Both the position numbers and the translations under genes were made by a program. From Candidatus Pseudobacter hemicellulosilyticus (GTDB lineage: Bacteria; Bacteroidota; Bacteroidia; Chitinophagales; Chitinophagaceae), in contig CP119311.1 in the NCBI GenBank assembly GCA_029202545.1, forward strand, positions 3,534,001 to 3,598,000: DNA of 64,000 bases, read 5' to 3'. The notes beneath the pieces are model-generated. The model was not told where the DNA came from. It saw nothing but the letters and a program-made list of their open reading frames with translations, and ran no database searches. Below are positions 25,988-34,889 of the stretch, piece after piece (the stretch's first letter is position 1; each line of letters begins with the position of its first letter).

Positions 25988-27103
25988 ATGAAAAAGTTTT
26001 TTATACATACCAACTATGGAGTAGTCCTTTGTATAGGAGGATTATTTTCCCTGTTGTCCTGTACCAGCGTCCAGGGAAAAGGGGAGGCGGAGGCGCCTGT
26101 GGTTAACAATAACAAAGCCGTTGATCCTGCTGTGACAGCCGTGAGAACGGTTGTTTGCGAACCAGGCAGCTTTGAGTACCTGATCCAGGCAAACGGTAAA
26201 CTTAGGTCCCTGCATGACCAGGTGATTATTGCTGAGTCTTCCGGCAGGTTGATCGTATGCCATGCAGCCACGGGGAAACAGTTCCCGGCAGGAGCATTGA
26301 TTGCACAAACAGATATTACGGCAGCCAGGTTCAGGCTGGCAAAAGCTGAATTAAGTCGTTATAACAGTGAAAAAGAATACCAAAGCCAGTTGCTGGGTTA
26401 CGAAGCCTTGTTAAAGGACAGATCGGGTGAGGTGGCGGACGGCATTATCAAAAAGCTACAGATCAGTACCGGCCTGTTGCCCGCGGAGCAGGATATAGCT
26501 GAGGCGGCATATGAAATAACAAAAGCTGCTATCCATGCGCCGTTCAGCGGTATGCTGGCGGACGTGGCTATTGAAAAAGGACAACAGGTCAGCTCAGGGC
26601 AGCAACTGTTCAGGATATATGATCCCCAGGCCATGATCCTGGAAGTAAAACTGCTGGAAGCGGATATATGCCTGCTGAAAAAAGGGTTGCTGGCAGAGCT
26701 GACCCCTGTGGCCTATCCCACCAAAAGATACCATGCTGCTGTCATTGAGGTCAATCCCTATATTGACGAGAACGGGATGGCCCTGGTAAGGCTGAAGCTG
26801 AATGTGGCCAGGGAACTCTTCCCGGGCATGAATTGCAGCGCTACCATCAAAGTGCCTTCCGGGCAAACCCTGGTGGTGCCTGGAGAAGCCATCGTGATGC
26901 GGAACGACAAACCCGTGGTATTTACCCTTTCGGGTAACAGGGCCAGATGGAATTATGTGAAACCGGGGCGTACAAACGGCAGGCAGGTGGAGATACTGGA
27001 AGGACTGAAACCTGGTCAGCAGGTAATTATCAGCAATAACCTGCAGTTGGCGCATGATGCGCCTGTCAGGCAAATGATGGCCGGGGAAGACCCTGTAAAA
27101 TAA
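25988..27103 (+). CDS. RND periplasmic adaptor (membrane fusion) lipoprotein
   Basis: The 371-aa protein has a lipoprotein signal (LFSLLSC, Cys25), a short coiled hairpin (about 115-165) and the flanking lipoyl/barrel domains: ESSGRLIVCHAATGKQFPAG and KAAIHAPFSGMLADVAIEKG, then ELFPGMNCSATIKVPSGQ. This is the HlyD/AcrA-like adaptor of RND pumps. It lies 4 nt before the RND gene and two genes before a TolC-like gene, giving a complete tripartite exporter within the peptide operon. The hairpin is short compared with antibiotic pumps. Confidence 0.88.
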   Translation: MKKFFIHTNYGVVLCIGGLFSLLSCTSVQGKGEAEAPVVNNNKAVDPAVTAVRTVVCEPGSFEYLIQANGKLRSLHDQVIIAESSGRLIVCHAATGKQFPAGALIAQTDITAARFRLAKAELSRYNSEKEYQSQLLGYEALLKDRSGEVADGIIKKLQISTGLLPAEQDIAEAAYEITKAAIHAPFSGMLADVAIEKGQQVSSGQQLFRIYDPQAMILEVKLLEADICLLKKGLLAELTPVAYPTKRYHAAVIEVNPYIDENGMALVRLKLNVARELFPGMNCSATIKVPSGQTLVVPGEAIVMRNDKPVVFTLSGNRARWNYVKPGRTNGRQVEILEGLKPGQQVIISNNLQLAHDAPVRQMMAGEDPVK

Positions 27104-27107
27104 GCGT

Positions 27108-30100
27108 ATGGTCAGGTATTTTATTCAGCGTCCTGTTGCTGTGTTCATGGTCTTTGCCGCTTTGCTGATTGCCGGATTGCTGCTGATCCGTAAAGTGCCG
27201 GTTTCGCTGTTGCCTAATGTGGATGTGCCACAGATAATAGTGCAGGTAAGCTATCCCAATACCGCAGCCCCGGTGATGGAGCAGCAGATCATTGCTCCTA
27301 TCAGGGAAAGCCTTGGCCGTCTTGGCTCCCTGAATGCAGTGGAAAGCCAGTCGGCCAATCATTCCGGGATCATACAGCTGACCTTTGACTATGGGACCCG
27401 GATGGACCTGGCCTATATTGAAGTGAATGAAAGGCTGGATAAAATTACGCAGTCAATGCCGCGGGATATGCAACGTCCCCTGGTGATGCGTGTCAATACC
27501 GCTGATATACCTATCGTCCGGATCCAGGTGATACCCAAAGACGAAGGGGCCTATGACGGTATCTCCAGGCTGACAGAAGCAGTATTAAAGCGCCGGATTG
27601 AACAGATAGACGGCGTTTCGCTGGTGGATATAAATGGTTTGCAGCAGCAGGTACTGGCTGTTATCCCGGATAAGGAGGCGCTGGCAGCCCTGAACCTGGA
27701 CGAGGGGGCGGTTGCAGCCAGCATCGAAAATGCCAACAGGGAGCTGGGCGGCTTACAGGTAAAAGACGGGCAATACCAGTATTTTGTAAAGCTGGCCAAT
27801 GTGCTGGAAGATGAAGCGGCCATTGCCGCACTACCTCTTTTGCTGCAGGATGGATCTGTCATTCAACTGGGCCGGGTAGCCCGGGTTATACCGGAGAAAG
27901 TACCGCCGGCCGGCTATCACTTATATAATGGGAAGGAATGTTTTGTGATTACCGTGCAAAAGCAGGCCTCCAGCAGGATGAATGAGCTGGTGCCCCGTAT
28001 CCGCGAGGCCGTTGACCAGTTTGCCAGGGATTATCCGCAGGTGGCATTTGCACTTAGCCAGGATCAGACCTTTTTACTGGATGCCGGTATCAGCAACCTG
28101 GAGCAGGACCTTATTTATGGCGGTATCTTCACCGCTTTGTTGTTGTTCCTTTTTTTAGGTAACTGGGCTTCTCCCAGCCTGATGAGCATCAGCATTCCAC
28201 TGTCCTTAATTATTACATTCCTCTTCTTTTACCTTTTTGATATATCCTTTAACATTATTTCACTCTCCGGTCTTGCACTCGGCGTGGGGATGGTCATTGA
28301 TAATTCTATTGTTGTCATAGATAATATCACCAGGAAACGATCGCAGGGGCTGGATATGCTGGAATGCAGCGTTCAGGGAACCAATGAAGTGATAGCCCCG
28401 GTGATCAGCCAGGTGCTGACCACTATTGCCGTATATGCTCCATTGATCCTGTTGAGCGGCATTGCCGGTCTGCTGGTCTTTGATCAGGCAATAGGGCTTA
28501 CCATCTGTCTCTGCGTATCCCTGCTGGTTGCGTTTGTGCTGGCGCCGCTGCTGTACAGGATATTCCTGACAACACATCCAGATAAGCTGAAAAAGGATAC
28601 AAGATTGTATGCCTGGGTGGCAAAAGGCTACCACCGGATGATTGGCCATATCCTTCGTCGGAAGCTGCTTTATTTCCTGGCGACCCTGCTGATCATGCCG
28701 GCAGGTATCTGGCTGGCTGCCCGTATCCCGGTAAGCGCTTTACCTGAAATAGAAAAAAAGGAAAGCCTGGTCCTGTTGGACTGGAATGATCCTATTGATG
28801 CGCGGGAGAACCTGCGCAGGGTAAAAGAACTGCTGTCTGGCATTCCTGCTGTTTACCAGGAAGTGGAAGCAGATATTGGCATCAAACAGTTCCTGCTGCA
28901 ACAGGGAAACAATACCATTCAGAAAGCGGAAATATATATAGCCTGTGAACAGGAGCGGCAGAAAGTAGCCACAGATGCCGCCATCCGGAAATGGCTGCGG
29001 GAAAGATATCCTCTGGCTGGTATCAGGATCATTGATGCGCCCAATGCTTTTACGCAGTTGTTCAGTAAGGAGGACGCTTATTTTGAGGCCAGGTTTAAGC
29101 CGCTGGCAACCGGGGGAGACCACCCCGGTCATTGGGATCAGTTAACGGGGTCATTGCAGCAGCTGCCGGATACTGGTTTTGTGCCCGGGGAGGGTTTTGT
29201 CCGGGAACAAAGTGTTACGGTGCTGCTGGACTATGATAAGATGAATACCTATGGCGTTACACGCAAAGCAATAGAGGAAGTATTGCAGCAGCAGTTTGGC
29301 GTGTATACTATTTCCCAGATAAAAAGGTATGGAGCTATTCAGACTGTCCGGCTGGTCTCCGCCAGTACAACTGTTGAAGCCAGGCTGATGACAGCGGTGA
29401 AGGGGAGGAATGGCAATCGCTACGCGTTGCACCAGTTTGTTGCACTGGTCAATGATCAGCAGACAAAATTTATTACGGCGGATAGGTCGGGCCCCTACCG
29501 GGCAATTGTATTTGACCGGCAGGTAAAGCATATCCCTGAACTGGAACAGGCCATCAGCCGGTTGGCAATGGAGCAGGGCTTCTCCGTCAGTTTTGCCGGC
29601 AGTTATTATAGCGACCAGGAGCAGTTGCAACAGCTCTGGTTCATCCTGCTACTTGTATTGCTGCTCCTGTATTTTATCCTGGCCATCCAGTATGAAAGCC
29701 TGGTACAGCCGGTTATTGTTATGCTGACCATACCGCTTGGCATTACAGGTGGCATGTTGCTGTTATGGCTTACAGGCGGGACGCTGGATGTAATGGCGGC
29801 CATCGGCTTTATTGTGATCCTGGGATTGATCGTGGACGATCCTATCCTGAAAATTGAAACCCTGAACAGGCTGGAGAAAAAATACTTTGAACAGGGCCTG
29901 TTGCACGATGACCGCCTGCTGGAAAAAATGATACATGAAGCAGGGGATACCTGCCTGAAACCCTTGCTGATGGTGTCCCTGACCACCAGCATTGCCCTGG
30001 TCCCGGTATTATTTGTTTCGGGCATTGGCAATGATCTCCAAAAACCGCTGGCCATTGTCATTATCGGGGGATTGACCATCGGCACCTTTTTTACCACCTG

Positions 30101-30164
30101 GTTCATCCCGCTGGCCTACTGGTATGTAACTAAACTGAAAATAAAACGCAGCCATACCCGCTAA
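27108..30164 (+). CDS. RND-family inner-membrane transporter of the peptide operon
   Basis: The 1018-aa protein has the standard RND topology: helix 1 (AVFMVFAALLIAGLLLI), a porter domain with VSYPNTAAPVMEQQI, helices 2-6 including GMVIDNSIVVIDN, a second porter domain, and helices 8-12 (LVLLLLYFILAIQYESLVQP; GLIVDDPILKIET). An Asp-Asp pair is present in the second half. Being inside an operon with a peptide and modification enzymes suggests export of that peptide or its sugar-modified form rather than drugs. RND export of a ribosomal peptide would be unusual, as ABC transporters normally do this. Confidence 0.9.
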   Translation: MVRYFIQRPVAVFMVFAALLIAGLLLIRKVPVSLLPNVDVPQIIVQVSYPNTAAPVMEQQIIAPIRESLGRLGSLNAVESQSANHSGIIQLTFDYGTRMDLAYIEVNERLDKITQSMPRDMQRPLVMRVNTADIPIVRIQVIPKDEGAYDGISRLTEAVLKRRIEQIDGVSLVDINGLQQQVLAVIPDKEALAALNLDEGAVAASIENANRELGGLQVKDGQYQYFVKLANVLEDEAAIAALPLLLQDGSVIQLGRVARVIPEKVPPAGYHLYNGKECFVITVQKQASSRMNELVPRIREAVDQFARDYPQVAFALSQDQTFLLDAGISNLEQDLIYGGIFTALLLFLFLGNWASPSLMSISIPLSLIITFLFFYLFDISFNIISLSGLALGVGMVIDNSIVVIDNITRKRSQGLDMLECSVQGTNEVIAPVISQVLTTIAVYAPLILLSGIAGLLVFDQAIGLTICLCVSLLVAFVLAPLLYRIFLTTHPDKLKKDTRLYAWVAKGYHRMIGHILRRKLLYFLATLLIMPAGIWLAARIPVSALPEIEKKESLVLLDWNDPIDARENLRRVKELLSGIPAVYQEVEADIGIKQFLLQQGNNTIQKAEIYIACEQERQKVATDAAIRKWLRERYPLAGIRIIDAPNAFTQLFSKEDAYFEARFKPLATGGDHPGHWDQLTGSLQQLPDTGFVPGEGFVREQSVTVLLDYDKMNTYGVTRKAIEEVLQQQFGVYTISQIKRYGAIQTVRLVSASTTVEARLMTAVKGRNGNRYALHQFVALVNDQQTKFITADRSGPYRAIVFDRQVKHIPELEQAISRLAMEQGFSVSFAGSYYSDQEQLQQLWFILLLVLLLLYFILAIQYESLVQPVIVMLTIPLGITGGMLLLWLTGGTLDVMAAIGFIVILGLIVDDPILKIETLNRLEKKYFEQGLLHDDRLLEKMIHEAGDTCLKPLLMVSLTTSIALVPVLFVSGIGNDLQKPLAIVIIGGLTIGTFFTTWFIPLAYWYVTKLKIKRSHTR

Positions 30165-30175
30165 ATATATGAACT

Positions 30176-31642
30176 ATGCCCAGTCGTCTGCCTCTCCTGT
30201 GTTGTGCGATATTATTGATTGCCAGGACCGGGCTGGCCCGGCAGCAGCCGGCGTACTCCTTACAGGACATAATAGAAAAAGCCCGGTCCTGCTCGTATAG
30301 CGCAAAGCTGGTGGCAACACAGCAGGAGGTCAGCTATTACCAGTTCCTGACCTACAAAAGTGATTTCAGGCCGCAGGTATCATTCTATGGCAATGCGCCC
30401 GTATACAATAAGGAATACTATGCGGTGCGGCAGCCGGACGGTTCCATTACTTACCAGCATATCCGGCAGAACAATAGCTCCATCGGTTTTGGGATCAGCC
30501 AGCAGCTGCCGTTTACGGGAGGAACCATTTCCCTGAATACAGACCTTGCCCGCTTTGATGATTTTGAGGCCAAAAGAAAGCAATACAATGGCACGCCGGT
30601 GTACCTGCAGTTCAACCAACCCTTGTTTGCGGTCAATACATTAAAATGGAACAGGCTCATAGAACCCATGAAATATGAGGAGGCTAAAAGGCAGTTTGTC
30701 GCTGAAAAGGAGAATATCGCCCAGCAGGTTACCAGCTTGTATTTTATTGTACTGACCGCCCAGAGCAATATTGATATTGCGCAAAGCAACCTGCTGATCA
30801 CGAAGGAGAATTACGCCATTGAAAAGAAGCGGATCGACCTCGGCACTACTACGGAGGATAAATTACTGCAGCTGGAATTGCAGAGCCTGAAGAGTAAACA
30901 GGAGCTGGACAGAGCTACCTATGATTATACCATTGCCCAGCTGAACCTGAAAACCTATATCGGTTGCCAGGAAGAGGGGGAGCTGATCCTGAAGGAACCT
31001 GAATATATTCCTGTTTTGAACATCAGTCTGCCGGACGCTCTCAGCTATGCCAAAAAGAACAGGCCTGAGTTCATAGCCTTTCAAAGGAAACTGAAAGAAG
31101 CGCAAAGGGATGTAGCCGTTGCAAAGGCTGCCAAACAGCAGGTCAGCCTGGTGGCCAGCTATGGCCTTAATAATATTGGCGGTCAGGTGGGGGACGTATA
31201 CCAGAACCCCAACAACCAGCAAAGGTTCAGCATTGGCTTTAATATCCCTATCCTGGACTGGGGGCGCAGGAATGCCCGGTACAATACCGCCAAAGCGATG
31301 GAAAAGCTGGCGGAGACCACCAACGAGTTTGATGAGGTCAATATTAACCAGGCCATCACCACCCTGATCAAAAATATAGAGCTGCTGGGGGCAAATATCA
31401 CGCTGGCCCAAAAGACCGCAGCTGTGGCGCAACGCCGGTATACCATTGCCCATGGGCTCTACCAGCTGGGTAAGTTAACGGTGACGGACCTGAGCCTGGC
31501 CCAGTCGGAAAAGGACAATAGCCAGCGGAACTATATCAATGCCCTGAGGGATTTCTGGGACGGCTACTACCTGCTAAGGAAGCTGACACTCTTCGATTTT
31601 GAAAAACAGGCGCCCCTGTTAAGCCAGGAAGCTAACCGCTGA
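30176..31642 (+). CDS. TolC-like outer-membrane channel
   Basis: The 488-aa protein has a signal peptide (LLLCCAILLIARTGLA) and the two helical repeats of outer-membrane efflux proteins (SLYFIVLTAQSNIDIAQSNL; ITTLIKNIELLGANITLAQK) with a long coiled-coil character and a C-terminal QLGKLTVTDLSLAQSEKDN repeat end. It completes the adaptor/RND/TolC exporter and is the last gene of the peptide operon. I see no strong terminator hairpin after it; a T-run occurs at 31648-31653. Confidence 0.9.
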   Translation: MPSRLPLLCCAILLIARTGLARQQPAYSLQDIIEKARSCSYSAKLVATQQEVSYYQFLTYKSDFRPQVSFYGNAPVYNKEYYAVRQPDGSITYQHIRQNNSSIGFGISQQLPFTGGTISLNTDLARFDDFEAKRKQYNGTPVYLQFNQPLFAVNTLKWNRLIEPMKYEEAKRQFVAEKENIAQQVTSLYFIVLTAQSNIDIAQSNLLITKENYAIEKKRIDLGTTTEDKLLQLELQSLKSKQELDRATYDYTIAQLNLKTYIGCQEEGELILKEPEYIPVLNISLPDALSYAKKNRPEFIAFQRKLKEAQRDVAVAKAAKQQVSLVASYGLNNIGGQVGDVYQNPNNQQRFSIGFNIPILDWGRRNARYNTAKAMEKLAETTNEFDEVNINQAITTLIKNIELLGANITLAQKTAAVAQRRYTIAHGLYQLGKLTVTDLSLAQSEKDNSQRNYINALRDFWDGYYLLRKLTLFDFEKQAPLLSQEANR

Positions 31643-31855
31643 CGGGGCTTTTTTGCCGTACAGGTGGTTACTGTCGGGGGCTGCGTTGGTGGTAAGGGGG
31701 TACCATACAGGGTGGGGCAGGCCTGGTAAACCAAAGAAACCAGGGAACCTGGATTGGCGCCCGTAACCGCTGGATAGCCAGCCTTTAAGGTGTAATTATA
31801 CCGCAACGCGGAATAATTAGTTGGGGAACTGACCATAATCAAGTGCGAGAAAGAT

Positions 31856-31885
31856 TTTGTAATTCATCTTTGGAGGATAAATTTG
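31856..31885 (+). promoter_or_regulatory. Bacteroidota-type promoter of the symporter gene
   Basis: TTTG at 31856-31859, an 18-nt spacer and TAAATTTG at 31878-31885 fit the phylum consensus. The start codon is 37 nt downstream. The rest of 31643-31855 shows no gene I can support. Confidence 0.65.
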
Positions 31886-31922
31886 CGGGAATTACCCATT
31901 AAAAGTAAAAACGATTCAAACC

Positions 31923-33605
31923 ATGTTACAATTTGACTGGATCATAGTCCTCCTCTACTTCCTGCTGGTGGGCCTGTATGGAGTCTGGATCTACAGACGC
32001 AAGAAGCAGGCGGAGGCCAGTTCTGCTGATTTCTTCCTGGCAGAAGGCTCGCTCAGCTGGTGGGCTATCGGTGCATCGCTGATCGCATCGAATATCTCGG
32101 CCGAGCAAATGACCGGTATGACCGGCTCAGGTTTTCAACTCGGTCTGGCCATCTCCTCCTACGAATGGATGGCAGCCCTGACCCTCATCATCGTGGCGGT
32201 GTTCTTCATGCCTGTGTACCTGAAGAACAAGATCTTTACCATGCCGCAATTCCTGCACCAGCGCTATAACAGCAAGGTAGCGCTGATCATGGCGGTCTTC
32301 TGGCTGCTGTTGTATATTGTGGTTAACCTGCTGTCTATCCTGTACTTAGGCGCTGTGGCCATTTCTGGTATTACGGGCTGGGATTTTACCCTTTGCGTAT
32401 TCATTCTGGCCATCTTCTCCATATTTATCGCCCTGGGCGGTATGAAGGTAGTGGGCTACACGTCCGCCATACAGGTATTCTTCCTGGTAGTGAGCGGCTT
32501 CATCGCCCTGTACATCTCCCTCAACATGATCGGTGGGGAAGACGGGGGCATGATCAAAGGGTTTTCTATCCTGCGTACGGAAGCAACCGACCATTTCCAC
32601 ATGATCTTTGATAAGGAAAGCCCCTTCTATGCTGACCTTCCGGGTATCAGTGTGCTGGTAGGTGGTCTCTGGATCGCCAACCTGAACTATTGGGGCTGTA
32701 ACCAGTATATCACCCAGCGCGCTCTCGGCGCCAGCCTGCCTGTGGCCAGGAAAGGTATCCTGTTTGCCGCCTTCCTGAAAATGCTGATGCCGGTCATCAT
32801 CGTTATCCCTGGTATTGCCATCTATTACCTGTACACCCATAACATGATCGACAGTTCCCTGATGAATATCTCCAAGGACGGACAGGTGATTGCCGATAGT
32901 AACAAAGCTTACCCGGCGCTGCTGAAACTGCTGCCCGGTGGTGTTAAAGGGGTTACGGTTGCGGCCTTTGCCGCTACGGTGATTGCTTCCCTGGCCGCCA
33001 AAGTGAACAGTATCAGCACCATTTTCACGCTGGATATCTATAAAAAGGTGTACAATAGCGAAGCCAGTGAAGCTAAGCTGGTCAGCATCGGGAAATGGGC
33101 TATCGTTATTTCTACCCTCATGGGTATCCTGCTGACCCTGGGTCTGGGCGATATGCTGATGGGTGAAGGCAAGCAAGGGTTCCAGTATATCCAGGAATAC
33201 ACTGGTTTTGTATCCCCCGGTATCTTCGCCATGTTCCTGCTCGGCTTCTTCTGGAAGAAAAGCACTTCCAATGCGGCGCTGTTCGCTACCATTGGTGGTT
33301 TTCTCTTCTCCGTCATCCTCAAATTCCTGCCGGGCCTGGTGAATCTTGAATTCCTGCATCCCATCGGCTTTGCTGTGGAAAATGCAAAAGGTGTGTTCGA
33401 GATCCCCTTCCTGGACCGGATGGCCATTGTTTTCATCCTTTGTATGCTGGGTATGTATATTATCAGCATGGTTGAACATAAGAAAGGCGTTAAGACCAAC
33501 GGCCTGGAAATTGACCCCAAAATGTTCAGGACCTCTACCGGCTTTGCTGTGGGCGCCCTGATCATCATTGGTCTGCTGGTAGCCTTGTATACCGCTTTCT
33601 GGTAA
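31923..33605 (+). CDS. Sodium/solute symporter (SSS family), SGLT-like
   Basis: The 560-aa membrane protein has about 14 hydrophobic segments and the SSS marks: FFLAEGSLSWWAIGASLIAS followed by NISAEQMTG, where the sodium site forms, and VAAFAATVIASLAAKVNSIST in the middle helices. The NISAEQ form is typical of the sugar-transporting SGLT branch, so uptake of a monosaccharide or related polyol with sodium is likely. It is flanked by its own promoter and terminator and stands alone, so the context does not reveal the substrate. Confidence 0.9.
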   Translation: MLQFDWIIVLLYFLLVGLYGVWIYRRKKQAEASSADFFLAEGSLSWWAIGASLIASNISAEQMTGMTGSGFQLGLAISSYEWMAALTLIIVAVFFMPVYLKNKIFTMPQFLHQRYNSKVALIMAVFWLLLYIVVNLLSILYLGAVAISGITGWDFTLCVFILAIFSIFIALGGMKVVGYTSAIQVFFLVVSGFIALYISLNMIGGEDGGMIKGFSILRTEATDHFHMIFDKESPFYADLPGISVLVGGLWIANLNYWGCNQYITQRALGASLPVARKGILFAAFLKMLMPVIIVIPGIAIYYLYTHNMIDSSLMNISKDGQVIADSNKAYPALLKLLPGGVKGVTVAAFAATVIASLAAKVNSISTIFTLDIYKKVYNSEASEAKLVSIGKWAIVISTLMGILLTLGLGDMLMGEGKQGFQYIQEYTGFVSPGIFAMFLLGFFWKKSTSNAALFATIGGFLFSVILKFLPGLVNLEFLHPIGFAVENAKGVFEIPFLDRMAIVFILCMLGMYIISMVEHKKGVKTNGLEIDPKMFRTSTGFAVGALIIIGLLVALYTAFW

Positions 33606-33633
33606 CAGCTAATTGTATTTACAGCTAATAAAC

Positions 33634-33673
33634 AGAACAGGCTGTACTGAATGAGATCAGTACAGCCTGTTCT
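33634..33673. terminator. Intrinsic terminator, 17-bp perfect stem
   Basis: AGAACAGGCTGTACTGA (33634-33650) pairs perfectly with 33657-33673 around a 6-nt loop, between the symporter and the convergent AraC-type gene. Confidence 0.9.
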
Positions 33674-33739
33674 TATTTAAGGATCAGTTGATGCAGGAAT
33701 AGGCCTGGCGATTGCCGGAACGGATCGGGGGCTCGTTTT

Positions 33740-33748
33740 GGTTCGTCC
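33740..33748 (+). repeat. Dispersed GGTTCGTCC repeat, copy 2 (degenerate)
   Basis: TTTTGGTTCGTCCTAA carries the core GGTTCGTCC but not the A-run. It touches the stop codon of the minus-strand AraC-type gene. Confidence 0.4.
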
Positions 33749-34692
33749 TAATATCCCCTGATCTTCAGCGGAGAAATACCGTAGATATTTTTGAATGCAG
33801 CACTGAAATTGGACATGTGCTGGTACCCTACCAGGTTGCTGATCTGCAGTATGGACAGGTCTGTATTGAGCAGGTAAGCCCTTGCTTCGTTCATCCGGAT
33901 CTGCTGCAGGTAGCCGAATATCGTATTGCCGAATACCTCCTTAAATCCTTCTTTCAGCTTTGTCTGGTTGATGCCAACCTGCTTGGCCAGGTCCAGTATC
34001 GTTAAAGGTTTTCCCAGGTTCTCTTTGATCAGGTAAGCTGCCTGGTGGATACTGTCCAGGTCCGGTTTACTTAATTTAACTCTTGGGATTGTACTTAATC
34101 CCTGGTGCAGCAGTGCTATTAATTCATAGACCTTGGATTCTACAAAGATCCTGCGGGTGAGCCCTTCAAACTTACAATGCCGGATATCGTGAATGGTTTT
34201 TAGCAGCTCGCCATCTATAGGCACTCCTTCATTGGCCAGCATACTGCTCCTGCCCTGGTGGATATTGTTGAGAAAGGCATCCAGTAGTTCCGATTCGCCG
34301 GCGTATTTATCCAATAGCGTCAGTGGAATATGGACATCAAATGTCTTGTACGAGGTGTTTTTCCGGAAATGAATATCGGCCTGGTTGTCCTCAGCTGCCA
34401 GGAAGGCGATATTCCCATATGCTGCTTTGGCTACCTGTTGCCTGGATTGGCTGTTGAAATGAATATCGGCGGCAGACAGGTTGAGCCGGATCTCCAGTAA
34501 GGATTGTTCGCCTTTGCCAGAAATACTGACGTCGTCACTCATTTGATAGTGCGACTGAAATATATACAAGTCTTCCCGGAGACGCTGCTGCTCAAAGCTA
34601 AGCAGTCCCTTAGGCGTTTTAATAAAGTGCCTGTTCCCTTTTTCGTAAGTGGGAAAGTCTTCAAAATCAGTTCCTAACAGTTTGTACGCCAT
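33748..34692 (-). CDS. AraC-family regulator, PchR-like
   Basis: The 314-aa protein has a long N-terminal sensor part and a C-terminal AraC DNA-binding domain (about 215-312) with two helix-turn-helix units: LTILDLAKQVGINQTKLKEG and LSILQISNLVGYQHMSNFSA. The sensor with its central DIHFRKNTSYKTFDVHIPL and the overall size match the PchR group that switches on siderophore receptors. It is divergent from a TonB receptor plus lipoprotein locus. Two perfect and one degraded direct repeat lie right before its start codon, a likely binding array. The ligand is unknown. Confidence 0.85.
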   Translation of the reverse strand: MAYKLLGTDFEDFPTYEKGNRHFIKTPKGLLSFEQQRLREDLYIFQSHYQMSDDVSISGKGEQSLLEIRLNLSAADIHFNSQSRQQVAKAAYGNIAFLAAEDNQADIHFRKNTSYKTFDVHIPLTLLDKYAGESELLDAFLNNIHQGRSSMLANEGVPIDGELLKTIHDIRHCKFEGLTRRIFVESKVYELIALLHQGLSTIPRVKLSKPDLDSIHQAAYLIKENLGKPLTILDLAKQVGINQTKLKEGFKEVFGNTIFGYLQQIRMNEARAYLLNTDLSILQISNLVGYQHMSNFSAAFKNIYGISPLKIRGY

Positions 34693-34699
34693 AGTTTCG

Positions 34700-34756
34700 C
34701 TTCCATATTCATAATAAACACTTCCATATTCATAAGTAATGTTCCTGTTCTCGTAA
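34700..34756. promoter_or_regulatory. Direct-repeat array, candidate operator of the AraC-type regulator
   Basis: CTTCCATATTCATAA occurs at 34700-34714 and again at 34721-34735, exactly 21 bp apart. A third, degraded copy (TTCCTGTTCTCGTAA, 34742-34756) keeps the phase. A 21-bp period places the units on one face of the helix, as expected for AraC-family proteins. Confidence 0.65.
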
Positions 34757-34889
34757 CCAACAACTACTCATGTTTTTGCAATCTTTGCCGACTCAAACCT
34801 ATGTGGAATTGTAGCTCAAAAATACACAAAAAAAGGCACTGATCTCACACGGCAGGCAAGGGTATCTACCTGGAAAAGCATCCTTCGAT

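Noticed and set aside
27108..30164. Drug or metal efflux as the role of the RND pump
   Set aside because: It is possible by family, but the gene is embedded in the peptide and glycosyltransferase operon, which favours a dedicated exporter.
31567..31842. 91-residue minus-strand frame after the TolC-like gene
   Set aside because: It overlaps the end of the TolC-like gene, begins in a plain spacer and shows no family features; judged random.
32346..33479. 377-residue frame opposite the sodium symporter, rich in His, Asp and Gln
   Set aside because: It is a shadow of membrane-helix codons on the other strand; the composition is typical of such mirrors.
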